A stretch of 12,375 nucleotides of DNA from the NCBI GenBank assembly GCA_015655485.1, contig JAATEZ010000255.1:1-12375 (forward strand), in the 5' to 3' direction. The stretch is from Lactobacillales bacterium (GTDB lineage Bacteria > Bacillota > Bacilli > Lactobacillales > Vagococcaceae). Of this stretch, positions 1 to 7,137 are shown in pieces. How positions within the stretch are numbered: position 1 is the first letter of the stretch; the number at the start of each line of letters is the position of its first letter. A program made the position numbers and the translations under genes. Below the pieces are notes generated by a model. The model did no database searches and was not told the origin of the DNA. It saw only the letters and a list, made by a program, of their open reading frames with translations.

Positions 1-2265
1 CATCCGGAAGGCTATACAGCGACAGATATTCTCGCCCGAATGAAACGCAGTCAAGGGTTTAATGTTCTGCATCCGATGGGATGGGATGCTTTTGGTTTAC
101 CGGCAGAGCAATATGCAATAGATACTGGAAATGATCCGGCCGAGTTCACCAAAAAAAATATAGAAACTTTTCGTCGTCAGATCAACTCTTTGGGATTCAG
201 CTATGATTGGAACCGAGAAATCAATACAACAGATCCAAGCTACTACAAGTGGACTCAGTGGATCTTCATCAAAATGTTTGAAAAAGGTTTGGCATACGAG
301 GCAGAAGTTCCGGTGAACTGGTGCCCTGCACTGGGGACTGTTTTAGCCAATGAGGAAGTGATCGACGGTTTATCAGAGCGAGGCGGGTATCCGGTCTATC
401 GTGTACCTATGAAGCAGTGGATGTTAAAAATAACCGCTTATGCTGATCGGCTTTTGGACGATTTGGATTTGGTTGACTGGCCGGAAAGCATCAAAGAAAT
501 GCAGCGGCATTGGATCGGCAAGTCGGTTGGAGCCTCGGTCACTTTCAAAATCAAAAATAGTTCATCAGAGTTTTCTGTGTTCACCACTAGACCAGACACT
601 CTGTTTGGAGCGACTTATGCCGTGCTGGCACCAGAACTGCCGTTAGTGAAGGATATTGTTGCCTCAGAACAAGAAGCCAAGGTCACCGCTTATATAGAAG
701 CTTCTGAAAAAAAATCTGAATTAAATCGAACGGATTTATCAAAAGAAAAAACTGGAGTATTTACTGGCGCCTATGCCATAAATCCGGTGAATGGAAAAGA
801 AATTCAAATCTGGATAGCTGACTATGTCTTGTCTTCTTATGGAACTGGGGCTATTATGGCAGTTCCCGCACACGATGAACGTGATTATGAATTTGCTAAA
901 ACTTTTAATTTGGAAATTATTCCTGTTCTAGAGGGAGGAGACATTCTTAAAGAAGCTTTTGTTGGAGATGGACTGCACATCAATTCCGGATTTCTTGATG
1001 GTTTGAATAAACAGGAGGCAATCAAAGAAATCGTTGACTGGCTGGAAGCAAAGAAAGTCGGAAAGAAGGAAACAAGTTATCGCTTAAGAGACTGGTTGTT
1101 TTCTCGTCAGCGCTATTGGGGCGAACCCATACCGATCATTCATTGGGAAGATGGGACGACCACAGCAGTCCCGGAGGAAGAATTACCATTGACTTTGCCT
1201 GTGACCAAGGATATAAAGCCCAGCGGAACAGGGGAATCTCCTTTAGCTAATATGACTGATTGGGTTGCTGTGACGGATCCGGTAACTGGTAAAAAAGGGA
1301 AACGTGAAACAAATACGATGCCGCAATGGGCAGGGAGCTCCTGGTATTATTTACGATTTATTGATCCGCACAACAAAAAACAATTAGCTGATCCAGAAAA
1401 ACTGAAACAGTGGCTGCCGGTTGAGATTTATATTGGCGGTGCGGAACATGCTGTTTTGCATTTGCTGTATGCGCGGTTCTGGCATAAATTTCTTTATGAT
1501 CTGGGCATTGTTCCCACAAAAGAACCCTTTCAGAAACTTTATAATCAAGGAATGATTCTAGGCGGAAATAATGAAAAAATGTCCAAGTCACGCGGAAATG
1601 TTGTCAATCCTGATAGTGTCGTTGAAAAATATGGCGCAGATACGCTGCGCCTGTATGAAATGTTTATGGGGCCTTTAGATGCTTCTATTGCATGGAATGA
1701 GAACGGCTTAGAGGGGAGCCGCAAATTTTTGGATCGTGTCTGGCGGTTGTTAGTTGATGAAGATAATAAAATGAGGGACCGGGTAACGACATTTAATGAT
1801 GGGAAATTGACTAAAGCTTATCATCAAACGGTAAAAAAAGTAACGGAAGATTATGATCAGCTTCATTTTAATACAGCTATTTCTCAACTGATGGTGTTTG
1901 TCAATGAGGCCTATAAAGCAGAGGTTTTACCTTATGAATATATGGAAGGTTTTATTCAACTGCTTGCCCCTGTTGCTCCGCATATTTCTGAGGAACTATG
2001 GCTTAAATTGGGGAATAAAGAGAGTCTGACTCATGCTGCTTGGCCTGTATATGATCCTAAAGAATTAGTTGAAGATAAAGTGGAAGTGGTTTATCAGATC
2101 AATGGGAAAGTGCGCGGCAAAGAGAAAGTTGCTCGGGATTTATCCAGAGAGCAGCTTGAAAAAGCTGCTTTGACCAACGAATCTATTCAGAAAGTATTAT
2201 TTGGTTTGACCATTCGAAAAGTGGTTATTGTTCCCAATAAACTTGTTAATATAGTTGCGAACTAA
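1..2265 (+). CDS. leuS: Leucyl-tRNA synthetase LeuS, 5'-truncated by the window edge
   Basis: Class Ia aminoacyl-tRNA synthetase that charges tRNA-Leu with leucine in the cytoplasm. The frame is open from base 1, and the first residues (HPEGYTATDILARMKR) continue the family signature. The first His is therefore probably the last residue of the HxGH ATP-binding motif, and about 50 N-terminal residues are missing. The ATG at base 40 is internal, not the start. In window codon numbering, the CP1 editing domain shows the threonine-rich TTRPDTLFGATY (from residue 195) and AHDERD with the conserved Asp near 292, so proofreading looks intact. The catalytic loop KMSKS lies at 526-530, followed by the helical anticodon-binding domain and a C-terminal domain with INGKVRGK. 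The 754 visible residues fit a bacterial LeuRS of about 804. A strong terminator follows directly. Regulation (for example by a T-box) cannot be judged because the 5' leader is outside the window. Confidence 0.97.
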   Translation, partial: HPEGYTATDILARMKRSQGFNVLHPMGWDAFGLPAEQYAIDTGNDPAEFTKKNIETFRRQINSLGFSYDWNREINTTDPSYYKWTQWIFIKMFEKGLAYEAEVPVNWCPALGTVLANEEVIDGLSERGGYPVYRVPMKQWMLKITAYADRLLDDLDLVDWPESIKEMQRHWIGKSVGASVTFKIKNSSSEFSVFTTRPDTLFGATYAVLAPELPLVKDIVASEQEAKVTAYIEASEKKSELNRTDLSKEKTGVFTGAYAINPVNGKEIQIWIADYVLSSYGTGAIMAVPAHDERDYEFAKTFNLEIIPVLEGGDILKEAFVGDGLHINSGFLDGLNKQEAIKEIVDWLEAKKVGKKETSYRLRDWLFSRQRYWGEPIPIIHWEDGTTTAVPEEELPLTLPVTKDIKPSGTGESPLANMTDWVAVTDPVTGKKGKRETNTMPQWAGSSWYYLRFIDPHNKKQLADPEKLKQWLPVEIYIGGAEHAVLHLLYARFWHKFLYDLGIVPTKEPFQKLYNQGMILGGNNEKMSKSRGNVVNPDSVVEKYGADTLRLYEMFMGPLDASIAWNENGLEGSRKFLDRVWRLLVDEDNKMRDRVTTFNDGKLTKAYHQTVKKVTEDYDQLHFNTAISQLMVFVNEAYKAEVLPYEYMEGFIQLLAPVAPHISEELWLKLGNKESLTHAAWPVYDPKELVEDKVEVVYQINGKVRGKEKVARDLSREQLEKAALTNESIQKVLFGLTIRKVVIVPNKLVNIVAN

Positions 2266-2277
2266 ACAACAGGTAAG

Positions 2278-2328
2278 AAAGTTGATGGGAAAGGATAAAT
2301 TTTCTCATCAACTTTTTGTTTTTTTTAC
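2278..2328 (+). terminator. Intrinsic terminator of leuS
   Basis: A 15-bp stem (arms 2278-2292 and 2301-2315, with one G-U pair) around an 8-nt loop is followed by a T-rich tract at 2313-2327. It starts 12 nt after the leuS stop codon and should separate leuS from the flippase gene. Confidence 0.88.
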
Positions 2329-2409
2329 CTTGTTTGTTTAAACAGGAAAAGATTTTTTTAAATACATTAGCCGATGTCAAATGATTAAGAAACAAAAGAG
2401 TTTTTCAAA

Positions 2410-2448
2410 TTTACTTGCATGTTTGCTGGTCAAATAATAAACTATTTG
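2410..2448 (+). promoter_or_regulatory. Possible promoter of murJ with inverted repeat over the -10
   Basis: A TTTACT element (2410-2415) lies 17 nt upstream of AATAAT (2433-2438), matching the sigma-A hexamers at 4/6 and 5/6. The perfect inverted repeat CAAATA (2431-2436) / TATTTG (2443-2448), with a 6-nt spacer, covers the -10. A repeat here could be an operator, but it is A/T-rich and could be chance. Confidence 0.35.
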
Positions 2449-2480
2449 GTAGAGGAAAATAGAAGAAAGTTGGAGAGCAG

Positions 2481-4121
2481 ATGTCCCATCAACAAATGAG
2501 TGACAGTCAACAAAGTAAAAATACAAAAGATAAGATGGTTCAAGGATCGGCATGGCTGACTATTGGCAATATTGTCTCACGTCTATTAGGAGCCATCTAT
2601 ATTCTTCCTTGGTATGTGTGGATGGGAGAAAATGGCGATGCTGCCAATAGCCTTTTTGGCAAGGGATATAATATTTATGCTTTGTTCTTAATGGTTTCAA
2701 CAGCAGGGATCCCCTCCGCAATAGCTAAGCAGATCTCTCACTATAATTCTTTAAATGAATATCGTTTAAGCAATCGCCTTTTTAAGCGCTCCATCCTGCT
2801 GATGATCGCGTTGGGGGTAGTTTTTGCTTTAGTCATGTTTATTTCAGCGCCCATTTTGGCAGACGGGAATACCAACCTGATTCCAACGATGCGGGCGCTT
2901 AGTATTGGACTTTTAGTTTTTCCATGTATGAGTATCATTCGAGGCTTCTTCCAGGGAAATCATGATATGATGCCTTATGCGGTTTCACAAATCGCCGAGC
3001 AGATCGCCCGAGTCTTTTACATGCTTTTAGCGACTTTCATCATAATGAAGATGAGAAATGGCGATTATGTAGATGCAGTGACTCAGTCTACCTTCGCCGC
3101 TTTTATTGGAATGTTGGCAGGTATGGCAGTTTTATTGTGGTACTTCAGAAAACAAAAACCGCTATTTGAACATTTGGAAGCGAACAGTAATAATCAATTA
3201 GAAATATCCACCAACAGTCTCATCAAAGAGATGATTCACGAAGCGATCCCTTTTATTGTGGTCGGGTCGGCGATCACGATTTTTAAGATTGTGGATCAGT
3301 ACACTTTTGAACGGATAATGAGAACTTTCACTGATTATTCTGATGCTCAACTCTTTAATTTTTTCGGACTATTCAGCGCGAATGCGGATAAGTTGACGAT
3401 GATCGTGATATCTTTGGCAACATCGATTGCTGCCGCAACACTTCCCCTCGTGTCCGAAGCCTTTACGCAGAGAAATAAAAAAGGGTTGGCGCGCTTGATC
3501 AGTGAAATGCTTCAATTATTCTTTTTTATCATGGTTCCGGCTATAATGGGCATGGTCATTGTCGCTGAACCGCTGTATACTTTGTTTTATCGTCACGGAG
3601 TCTTAGGAACTAAAGTTTTGATCGAGGCTTGTCTGATTGGTATCATCTTAGCTTTTTATATGGCTGTTTCCAGTACATTACAAGGGATTTACCGAAATAA
3701 GGAAGCCGTTGTTTATCTAGGCTATGGATTTTTAGTGAAACTGGTACTTCAATACCCAATGATTAGAATTTTTGAGACTTTTGGGCCCTTGATCGCTACA
3801 GGAATCGGTTTAAGTGTGACTAGTTACTTTATTACCAGAGAATTGTACCGGTCCACAAAGTTCAACTTTAGTCTGACCGCCAGACGCACTTTACTGATTT
3901 TCATTTTGAGTGGGATCATGAGTATTTTTGCCTGGATCAGTCGACAAATCTGTTATTTAGTCTTGAGTCCGACGACTAAATTTCAATCTTTACTGATCAT
4001 CATAGTTGTGGCAGCAGTTGGAGCTGCCGTGTATGGTTACTTGATTCTTAAATTGCGTTTAGCAGATAAGCTGTTAGGCGAAAAAGTCGGAGGTTTACGT
4101 AAAAAGCTGCGTATCAATTGA
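2481..4121 (+). CDS. murJ: Lipid II flippase, YtgP/MurJ-type MOP-superfamily protein
   Basis: Polytopic membrane protein of the MVF/MOP exporter superfamily. Its 546 residues fit the roughly 540-residue Firmicutes YtgP group, whose members act as MurJ and move lipid II across the membrane for peptidoglycan synthesis. A charged N-terminal tail (1-20) precedes many hydrophobic helices, for example about 24-47, 62-84, 103-126 and 136-155, with others to the C-terminus near 530, consistent with 14 segments. RGFFQG (154-159) followed by a Pro and an SQIAEQI stretch, and the EAIPFIVVGSAITIFK helix, are typical of this family. The start is ATG 2481, with GGAG five bases upstream; ATG 2496 is a less likely alternative. 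It is probably monocistronic, with terminators before and after. In annotation it is often called a polysaccharide biosynthesis protein. The substrate is inferred from family membership, and a Wzx-like role in another glycan pathway is the main alternative. Confidence 0.85.
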   Translation: MSHQQMSDSQQSKNTKDKMVQGSAWLTIGNIVSRLLGAIYILPWYVWMGENGDAANSLFGKGYNIYALFLMVSTAGIPSAIAKQISHYNSLNEYRLSNRLFKRSILLMIALGVVFALVMFISAPILADGNTNLIPTMRALSIGLLVFPCMSIIRGFFQGNHDMMPYAVSQIAEQIARVFYMLLATFIIMKMRNGDYVDAVTQSTFAAFIGMLAGMAVLLWYFRKQKPLFEHLEANSNNQLEISTNSLIKEMIHEAIPFIVVGSAITIFKIVDQYTFERIMRTFTDYSDAQLFNFFGLFSANADKLTMIVISLATSIAAATLPLVSEAFTQRNKKGLARLISEMLQLFFFIMVPAIMGMVIVAEPLYTLFYRHGVLGTKVLIEACLIGIILAFYMAVSSTLQGIYRNKEAVVYLGYGFLVKLVLQYPMIRIFETFGPLIATGIGLSVTSYFITRELYRSTKFNFSLTARRTLLIFILSGIMSIFAWISRQICYLVLSPTTKFQSLLIIIVVAAVGAAVYGYLILKLRLADKLLGEKVGGLRKKLRIN

Positions 4122-4135
4122 CGGGTCAACACATT

Positions 4136-4174
4136 AAAAAGGGATTGGAACGTTACAGGCTCCAATCTCTTTTT
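4136..4174 (+). terminator. Intrinsic terminator of murJ
   Basis: A 14-bp stem (arms 4136-4149 and 4161-4174, one G-U pair) surrounds an 11-nt loop. The descending arm ends in five Ts, and a matching A run opens the ascending arm, so it may also work on the opposite strand. It begins 14 nt after the murJ stop. Confidence 0.82.
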
Positions 4175-4240
4175 AAAATAGGGAGCATTCATTTTTAACA
4201 ATAGAAAAGTGCGTCGGATTTTTAACTTAAGGAGATTTAA

Positions 4241-4969
4241 ATGAGGTTAGATAAATATTTAGTCGAAGCAAGAAAGGGTTCCAGAAAAGAAATCCAATCT
4301 ATGATAAAAAAAGGCTATGTCACTGTAAATGGGTCGAAGAGCGTTGTGGCTAAACAACAGATTCGTGAAGATGAGGCCAAAGTCTGCTTGTTGGGACAAC
4401 CGGTTTTTTATCAAAAAAATCATTATTATTTATTGAATAAACCGGCTGGAGTAATTTCAGCGACTGAGGATAAATCAGATAGGACAGTCATGGACTGTTT
4501 AAGCAAATCGGATCAGCGGGATGACCTGTTTCCGGTTGGACGCTTAGATAAAGATACTGAAGGACTGCTTCTTTTAACCACAGATGGTGTGTTGGCTCAT
4601 CAATTATTATCACCGAAAAAACATGTTGATAAAGAATATCAGGCAACTATCCATGGAATCGTAACGGAGGAAGATGTGCAGAATTTTTCGGCAGGAATTC
4701 GTTTAAAAGATGATTTTCTCTGCAAATCCGCAAGTTTAACTATTTTAAAAATCTCTGAGGAAAAAGGAGAGTCAAATATAAGTCTTGTGATTCAAGAGGG
4801 GAAGTTTCATCAAGTAAAAAGAATGTTCGAAGCGGTAAATAAAAAAGTGATTTATTTAAAAATAGTTCGAATGGGGAGCCTCGTTTTAGATGAAGCTCTT
4901 GGGTTAGGTGAATATCGTCCTTTGACGCAAGAGGAAATTCTTTTATTAAAAAAAAATAAAAAAAGCTGA
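4241..4969 (+). CDS. rsuA: RsuA-family 16S rRNA pseudouridine synthase
   Basis: Converts a uridine of 16S rRNA (U516 in E. coli numbering) to pseudouridine during small-subunit assembly. The N-terminal S4 RNA-binding domain (about residues 1-55, MRLDKYLVEARKGSRKEI) is followed by the catalytic domain with PVGRLDKDTEGLLLLT. Its Asp103 corresponds to the catalytic Asp of RsuA (102 in E. coli). The later KFHQVKRMF block is also characteristic of the RsuA/RluB/E/F branch. The length of 242 residues is normal. The start is ATG 4241, with AAGGAG six bases upstream. The last codons run through A9 and A7 tracts (4948-4956, 4958-4964), giving a lysine/asparagine-rich tail. No convincing promoter was seen in the short gap after the murJ terminator. 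A distinct RluB/RluE-type target cannot be excluded, but S4 plus this length favours RsuA. Confidence 0.9.
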   Translation: MRLDKYLVEARKGSRKEIQSMIKKGYVTVNGSKSVVAKQQIREDEAKVCLLGQPVFYQKNHYYLLNKPAGVISATEDKSDRTVMDCLSKSDQRDDLFPVGRLDKDTEGLLLLTTDGVLAHQLLSPKKHVDKEYQATIHGIVTEEDVQNFSAGIRLKDDFLCKSASLTILKISEEKGESNISLVIQEGKFHQVKRMFEAVNKKVIYLKIVRMGSLVLDEALGLGEYRPLTQEEILLLKKNKKS

Positions 4970-5024
4970 GTTAGCCAAATTCTTCAAACAGTGGAAGAAT
5001 TTGATACAGACTCAACTTTTTTTT
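4962..5024. terminator. Bidirectional terminator between convergent rsuA and nnrD
   Basis: The inner 9-bp stem (4977-4985 with 4994-5002, 8-nt loop) sits inside an outer 10-position stem with one mismatch (4962-4971 with 5010-5019). A T tract at 5017-5024 serves the + strand, and the A-rich run at 4948-4964 becomes a U tract on the - strand. The structure overlaps the last codons of both genes. Confidence 0.82.
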
Positions 5025-5869
5025 GTTGTTTTGCTGGAGCGGTTTTCCCATGTTTTCATCATGGTTGGGATCTGGGCAATAATTTGTGTGGGTAAAGCAA
5101 CATATTGGTTTTCAGATAAGTTTTCTCCAATCAAACTATGCAAATAAACAGCACTTAATAAAGCCTGTTTTTTGTCAGAAAACTGCGCTAAAAATCCAGC
5201 GATCATGCCTGCAAGTACGTCGCCCATGCCGCCAGTTGCCATAGCTGGAGTACCAATGGGATTTTGAAAAATTTCATTTTGCCAGTAAATTTCGGTCCGG
5301 TGTTTTTTTAAGACAAGGTTAGCTCCTAATAAAGATCGTTGTTTTTGATTTTTTTTAGTCTCTTGATTACTTAAAGAAAGTTTGCTTAAGCGGGACCACT
5401 CCATTTCGTGAGGCGTAAAAATCAGATTTTGCCGAAACACAGGCAGCCAGTCAGGATTTTCAGCCAGCAAAGTAATAGCCGAACCGTCTATGATCCCCCA
5501 TTGCTGCGGTTGTATTTGCTGCAAAAAATTTTTCAAAATCAATTTACTTTTTTGTGTTGTTCCAAGACCGGGTCCAATGACGATAATATCAGCAGTCTGG
5601 ATGTTTGATTGAATCCCTTCATCATCCTGCCAGTCAAGGACCATGGCTTCTGGCAAGCGAGCATGCAGAGCGGTGTGATTCATTGGGTGTGTCACCGCAG
5701 TTACGAGGCCGGCACCGCTATAAACGCAGCTGCTGCTTGCTAAATTAATGGCACCGCCGTACTGTTCATTTCCTCCAATCAAGGTTACTCGTCCGTAATT
5801 TCCTTTATGGCTGTGGGGCTCACGTTTCGTGATTACGTTAGTTAAAATATTCTCATCAAGAATTTCCAT
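5012..5869 (-). CDS. nnrD: ADP/ATP-dependent NAD(P)H-hydrate dehydratase NnrD
   Basis: Metabolite-repair enzyme that uses ADP or ATP to dehydrate the S form of damaged NADHX/NADPHX back to NAD(P)H. It belongs to the YjeF C-terminal, ribokinase-like fold. Visible signatures are KGNYGRVTLIGGNEQYGG (residues 22-39), SGAGLVT (51-57), the GPGLG glycine motif (99-103), TPHEMEW, and ATGGMGDVLAG carrying the probable catalytic Asp217. Its 285 residues fit the stand-alone Firmicutes type (B. subtilis YxkO-like). No NnrE epimerase domain is fused, and no epimerase gene is in the window. The start is ATG at 5867-5869 on the - strand, with GAGG seven bases upstream. A TATAAT box at 5920-5925 may give it its own promoter, although no terminator is seen after azlD, so readthrough from azlCD is possible. 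Confidence 0.93.
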   Translation of the reverse strand: MEILDENILTNVITKREPHSHKGNYGRVTLIGGNEQYGGAINLASSSCVYSGAGLVTAVTHPMNHTALHARLPEAMVLDWQDDEGIQSNIQTADIIVIGPGLGTTQKSKLILKNFLQQIQPQQWGIIDGSAITLLAENPDWLPVFRQNLIFTPHEMEWSRLSKLSLSNQETKKNQKQRSLLGANLVLKKHRTEIYWQNEIFQNPIGTPAMATGGMGDVLAGMIAGFLAQFSDKKQALLSAVYLHSLIGENLSENQYVALPTQIIAQIPTMMKTWENRSSKTTKKS

Positions 5870-5919
5870 CAGAAGTCCTCTTTCCTTGTTGTAAAATTCT
5901 GTTTCTTTGAGTTAGTTCC

Positions 5920-5925
5920 ATTATA
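5920..5925 (-). promoter_or_regulatory. Candidate -10 box of nnrD promoter
   Basis: A perfect TATAAT on the - strand lies about 50 nt upstream of the nnrD start, preceded by an A9 run. The -35 region at 17-nt spacing (TCGCAA) is a poor match, so only the -10 is convincing. Confidence 0.45.
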
Positions 5926-5963
5926 GTTTTTTTTTAGAGAGTTTGCGAGGAATAGCTGTGGAG

Positions 5964-6293
5964 TTATCTTATGATTAATCTTAAAAAAGCGATAGCTACT
6001 ACCCCTGCAACAACAGTTTTCATGAGGTTTTTTGTTTTGACAGCGACTAAAAAAGTAGGGATGGCAGCAATGGTATTTGCCCAGTTGATGTCTGGCCGCT
6101 GGTGTTCATGGTAATAAAATAAGTTTTGAAAGAGCAAAGCCGCCAGGATACATAGGGGAACATAGTTTAGAAATTTAATGAGTGAAGGAGGAAACTCCAT
6201 TTTTTTTGCGAATATAAAGGGCAGGATCCGAGGAATCCAAGTAACGAAGAAACCGCCTAGAATAATTAAAAAAATGGAATAATCAATGTTCAT
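5964..6293 (-). CDS. azlD: AzlD-family branched-chain amino acid transport subunit
   Basis: Small integral membrane protein of 109 residues. It is the partner of AzlC in a two-component exporter linked to branched-chain amino acids (the B. subtilis azl locus confers 4-azaleucine resistance; the related E. coli pair YgaZ/YgaH exports valine). Hydrophobic stretches near residues 5-22, 38-60, 70-85 and 90-107, with GGFFVTWIPRILPF close to the N-terminus, are typical of AzlD. Its ATG overlaps the 3' end of azlC by 11 bp, so the two are almost certainly translated together. No hairpin terminator was seen behind it. The substrate in this organism is inferred from the family only. Confidence 0.9.
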   Translation of the reverse strand: MNIDYSIFLIILGGFFVTWIPRILPFIFAKKMEFPPSLIKFLNYVPLCILAALLFQNLFYYHEHQRPDINWANTIAAIPTFLVAVKTKNLMKTVVAGVVAIAFLRLIIR

Positions 6294-7002
6294 CCAAAAA
6301 GACCCCCATTCCGCAACCTAACAGAGTAGCGAGTAGTACGGCTATTTCGGCGGATACTAAAGACATAAGCAAATATAAGCTGAAACAAACAGTTAAAATG
6401 GCCATGCAAATTTGTTTGGGTCTGTTTTTAAGCGGGAGTTCAGCTTGCAAAACGAATAATCCAATAAACATAGCGATCAGGGCATAATCTAAACCAAAAT
6501 CATTTGGATCAGGAATCCAATTTCCTATGACACCGCCGATCATGGTAGCGAAGAACCAGGAGAGGTAGGCAGTAATGTTTAGACCATTCATCCATGCCAG
6601 TGAAACACTGTGCCCTCTTTGCACCTCGGTCATTAAAACGCCATAAGACTCGTCAGTTAAAAGAGAACCGATGCCAATGTTTTTCGCTAGATCATAGTGT
6701 GTAAAATATTGACTGGCGGATAAGGACATCAGAAAATGTCTTAAATTAACTAAAAATATGGTAAATATAACAGCTGAGATCGGACTATTGATCCTCAACA
6801 ATCCGCAAATAATAAATTGTGCGCTGCCTGCATAGATAAATAGGGACATCAGTCCAATTTCAATCAGGGATAATTTTGCATTAGCACCTACTACACCGGC
6901 AGCGATGCCGATTCCTAAATAGCCTAATACTGTTGGCAGACAGGAACGGATTCCATCTGTAAAAGTTTGATATTCTTTGTTGAAGTTGATCGTTGATCTC
7001 AT
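6283..7002 (-). CDS. azlC: AzlC-family branched-chain amino acid exporter subunit
   Basis: Larger membrane subunit of the AzlCD exporter. The family signature is clear in FTDGIRSCLPTVLGYLGIG and in the IYAGSAQFIICGLL helix, followed by NLRHFLMSLS and further hydrophobic helices to the C-terminus. Translation is placed at ATG 7000-7002 (239 residues), where GAAGGA on the - strand lies five bases upstream. The longer open frame to a TTG at 7050 would add 16 charged residues (TRLERIEKNLERRKE) that do not resemble an AzlC N-terminus and has no ribosome binding site. The gene ends inside azlD (11-bp overlap). It is divergently oriented to an XRE-cupin regulator whose promoter region overlaps its own, which suggests local control. 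Substrate specificity cannot be read from the sequence. Confidence 0.9.
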   Translation of the reverse strand: MRSTINFNKEYQTFTDGIRSCLPTVLGYLGIGIAAGVVGANAKLSLIEIGLMSLFIYAGSAQFIICGLLRINSPISAVIFTIFLVNLRHFLMSLSASQYFTHYDLAKNIGIGSLLTDESYGVLMTEVQRGHSVSLAWMNGLNITAYLSWFFATMIGGVIGNWIPDPNDFGLDYALIAMFIGLFVLQAELPLKNRPKQICMAILTVCFSLYLLMSLVSAEIAVLLATLLGCGMGVFLDEH

Positions 7003-7007
7003 TTCTT

Positions 7008-7013
7008 TCCTTC
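7008..7013 (-). promoter_or_regulatory. Ribosome binding site setting the azlC start
   Basis: GAAGGA on the - strand lies five bases upstream of ATG 7002. It supports this start over the upstream TTG 7050. Confidence 0.6.
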
Positions 7014-7050
7014 TTTCCAAATTTTTTTCGATTCTCTCCAATCTGGTCAA

Positions 7051-7079
7051 TTGGCAAATGGATAAAAATGTTTTATACT
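7051..7079 (+). promoter_or_regulatory. Promoter of the XRE-cupin regulator
   Basis: TTGGCA (7051-7056), a 17-nt spacer and TATACT (7074-7079) make a near-consensus sigma-A promoter. The predicted start near 7086 falls inside the -10 of the opposing azlCD promoter, so the two promoters physically conflict. Confidence 0.6.
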
Positions 7080-7093
7080 GAATATAAAGTATA
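7074..7093. promoter_or_regulatory. Candidate operator: inverted repeat across both divergent -10 boxes
   Basis: A perfect 6-bp inverted repeat, TATACT (7074-7079) and AGTATA (7088-7093), with an 8-nt spacer. The left arm is the regulator's -10 and the spacer contains the azlCD -10. A dimeric XRE protein bound here could block both promoters. The repeat is A/T-rich, so chance is possible. Confidence 0.4.
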
Positions 7094-7109
7094 TTTTTAA
7101 AAAAATCAA
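7081..7109 (-). promoter_or_regulatory. Promoter of azlCD
   Basis: On the - strand, TTGATT (7104-7109) lies exactly 17 nt from TATATT (7081-7086). Transcription would begin near 7074, giving a leader of about 70 nt before azlC. Confidence 0.55.
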
Positions 7110-7137
7110 ATAAAATTTAGTAGATGGAGTTAAATTC

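Noticed and set aside
1358..1591. Reverse-strand open frame inside leuS, and similar frames inside murJ, pepV, ung and pta
   Set aside because: They lie within well-supported genes, show no family motifs, and are explained as shadows of the coding strand.
2335..2344. 10-nt palindrome TGTTTAAACA after the leuS terminator
   Set aside because: A single short A/T-rich palindrome with no promoter element around it. It is not enough to call an operator.
7003..7050. N-terminal extension of AzlC to TTG 7050
   Set aside because: It has no ribosome binding site and encodes a charged stretch unlike the family, while ATG 7002 has GAAGGA five bases upstream. The TTG lies next to the divergent promoter region.
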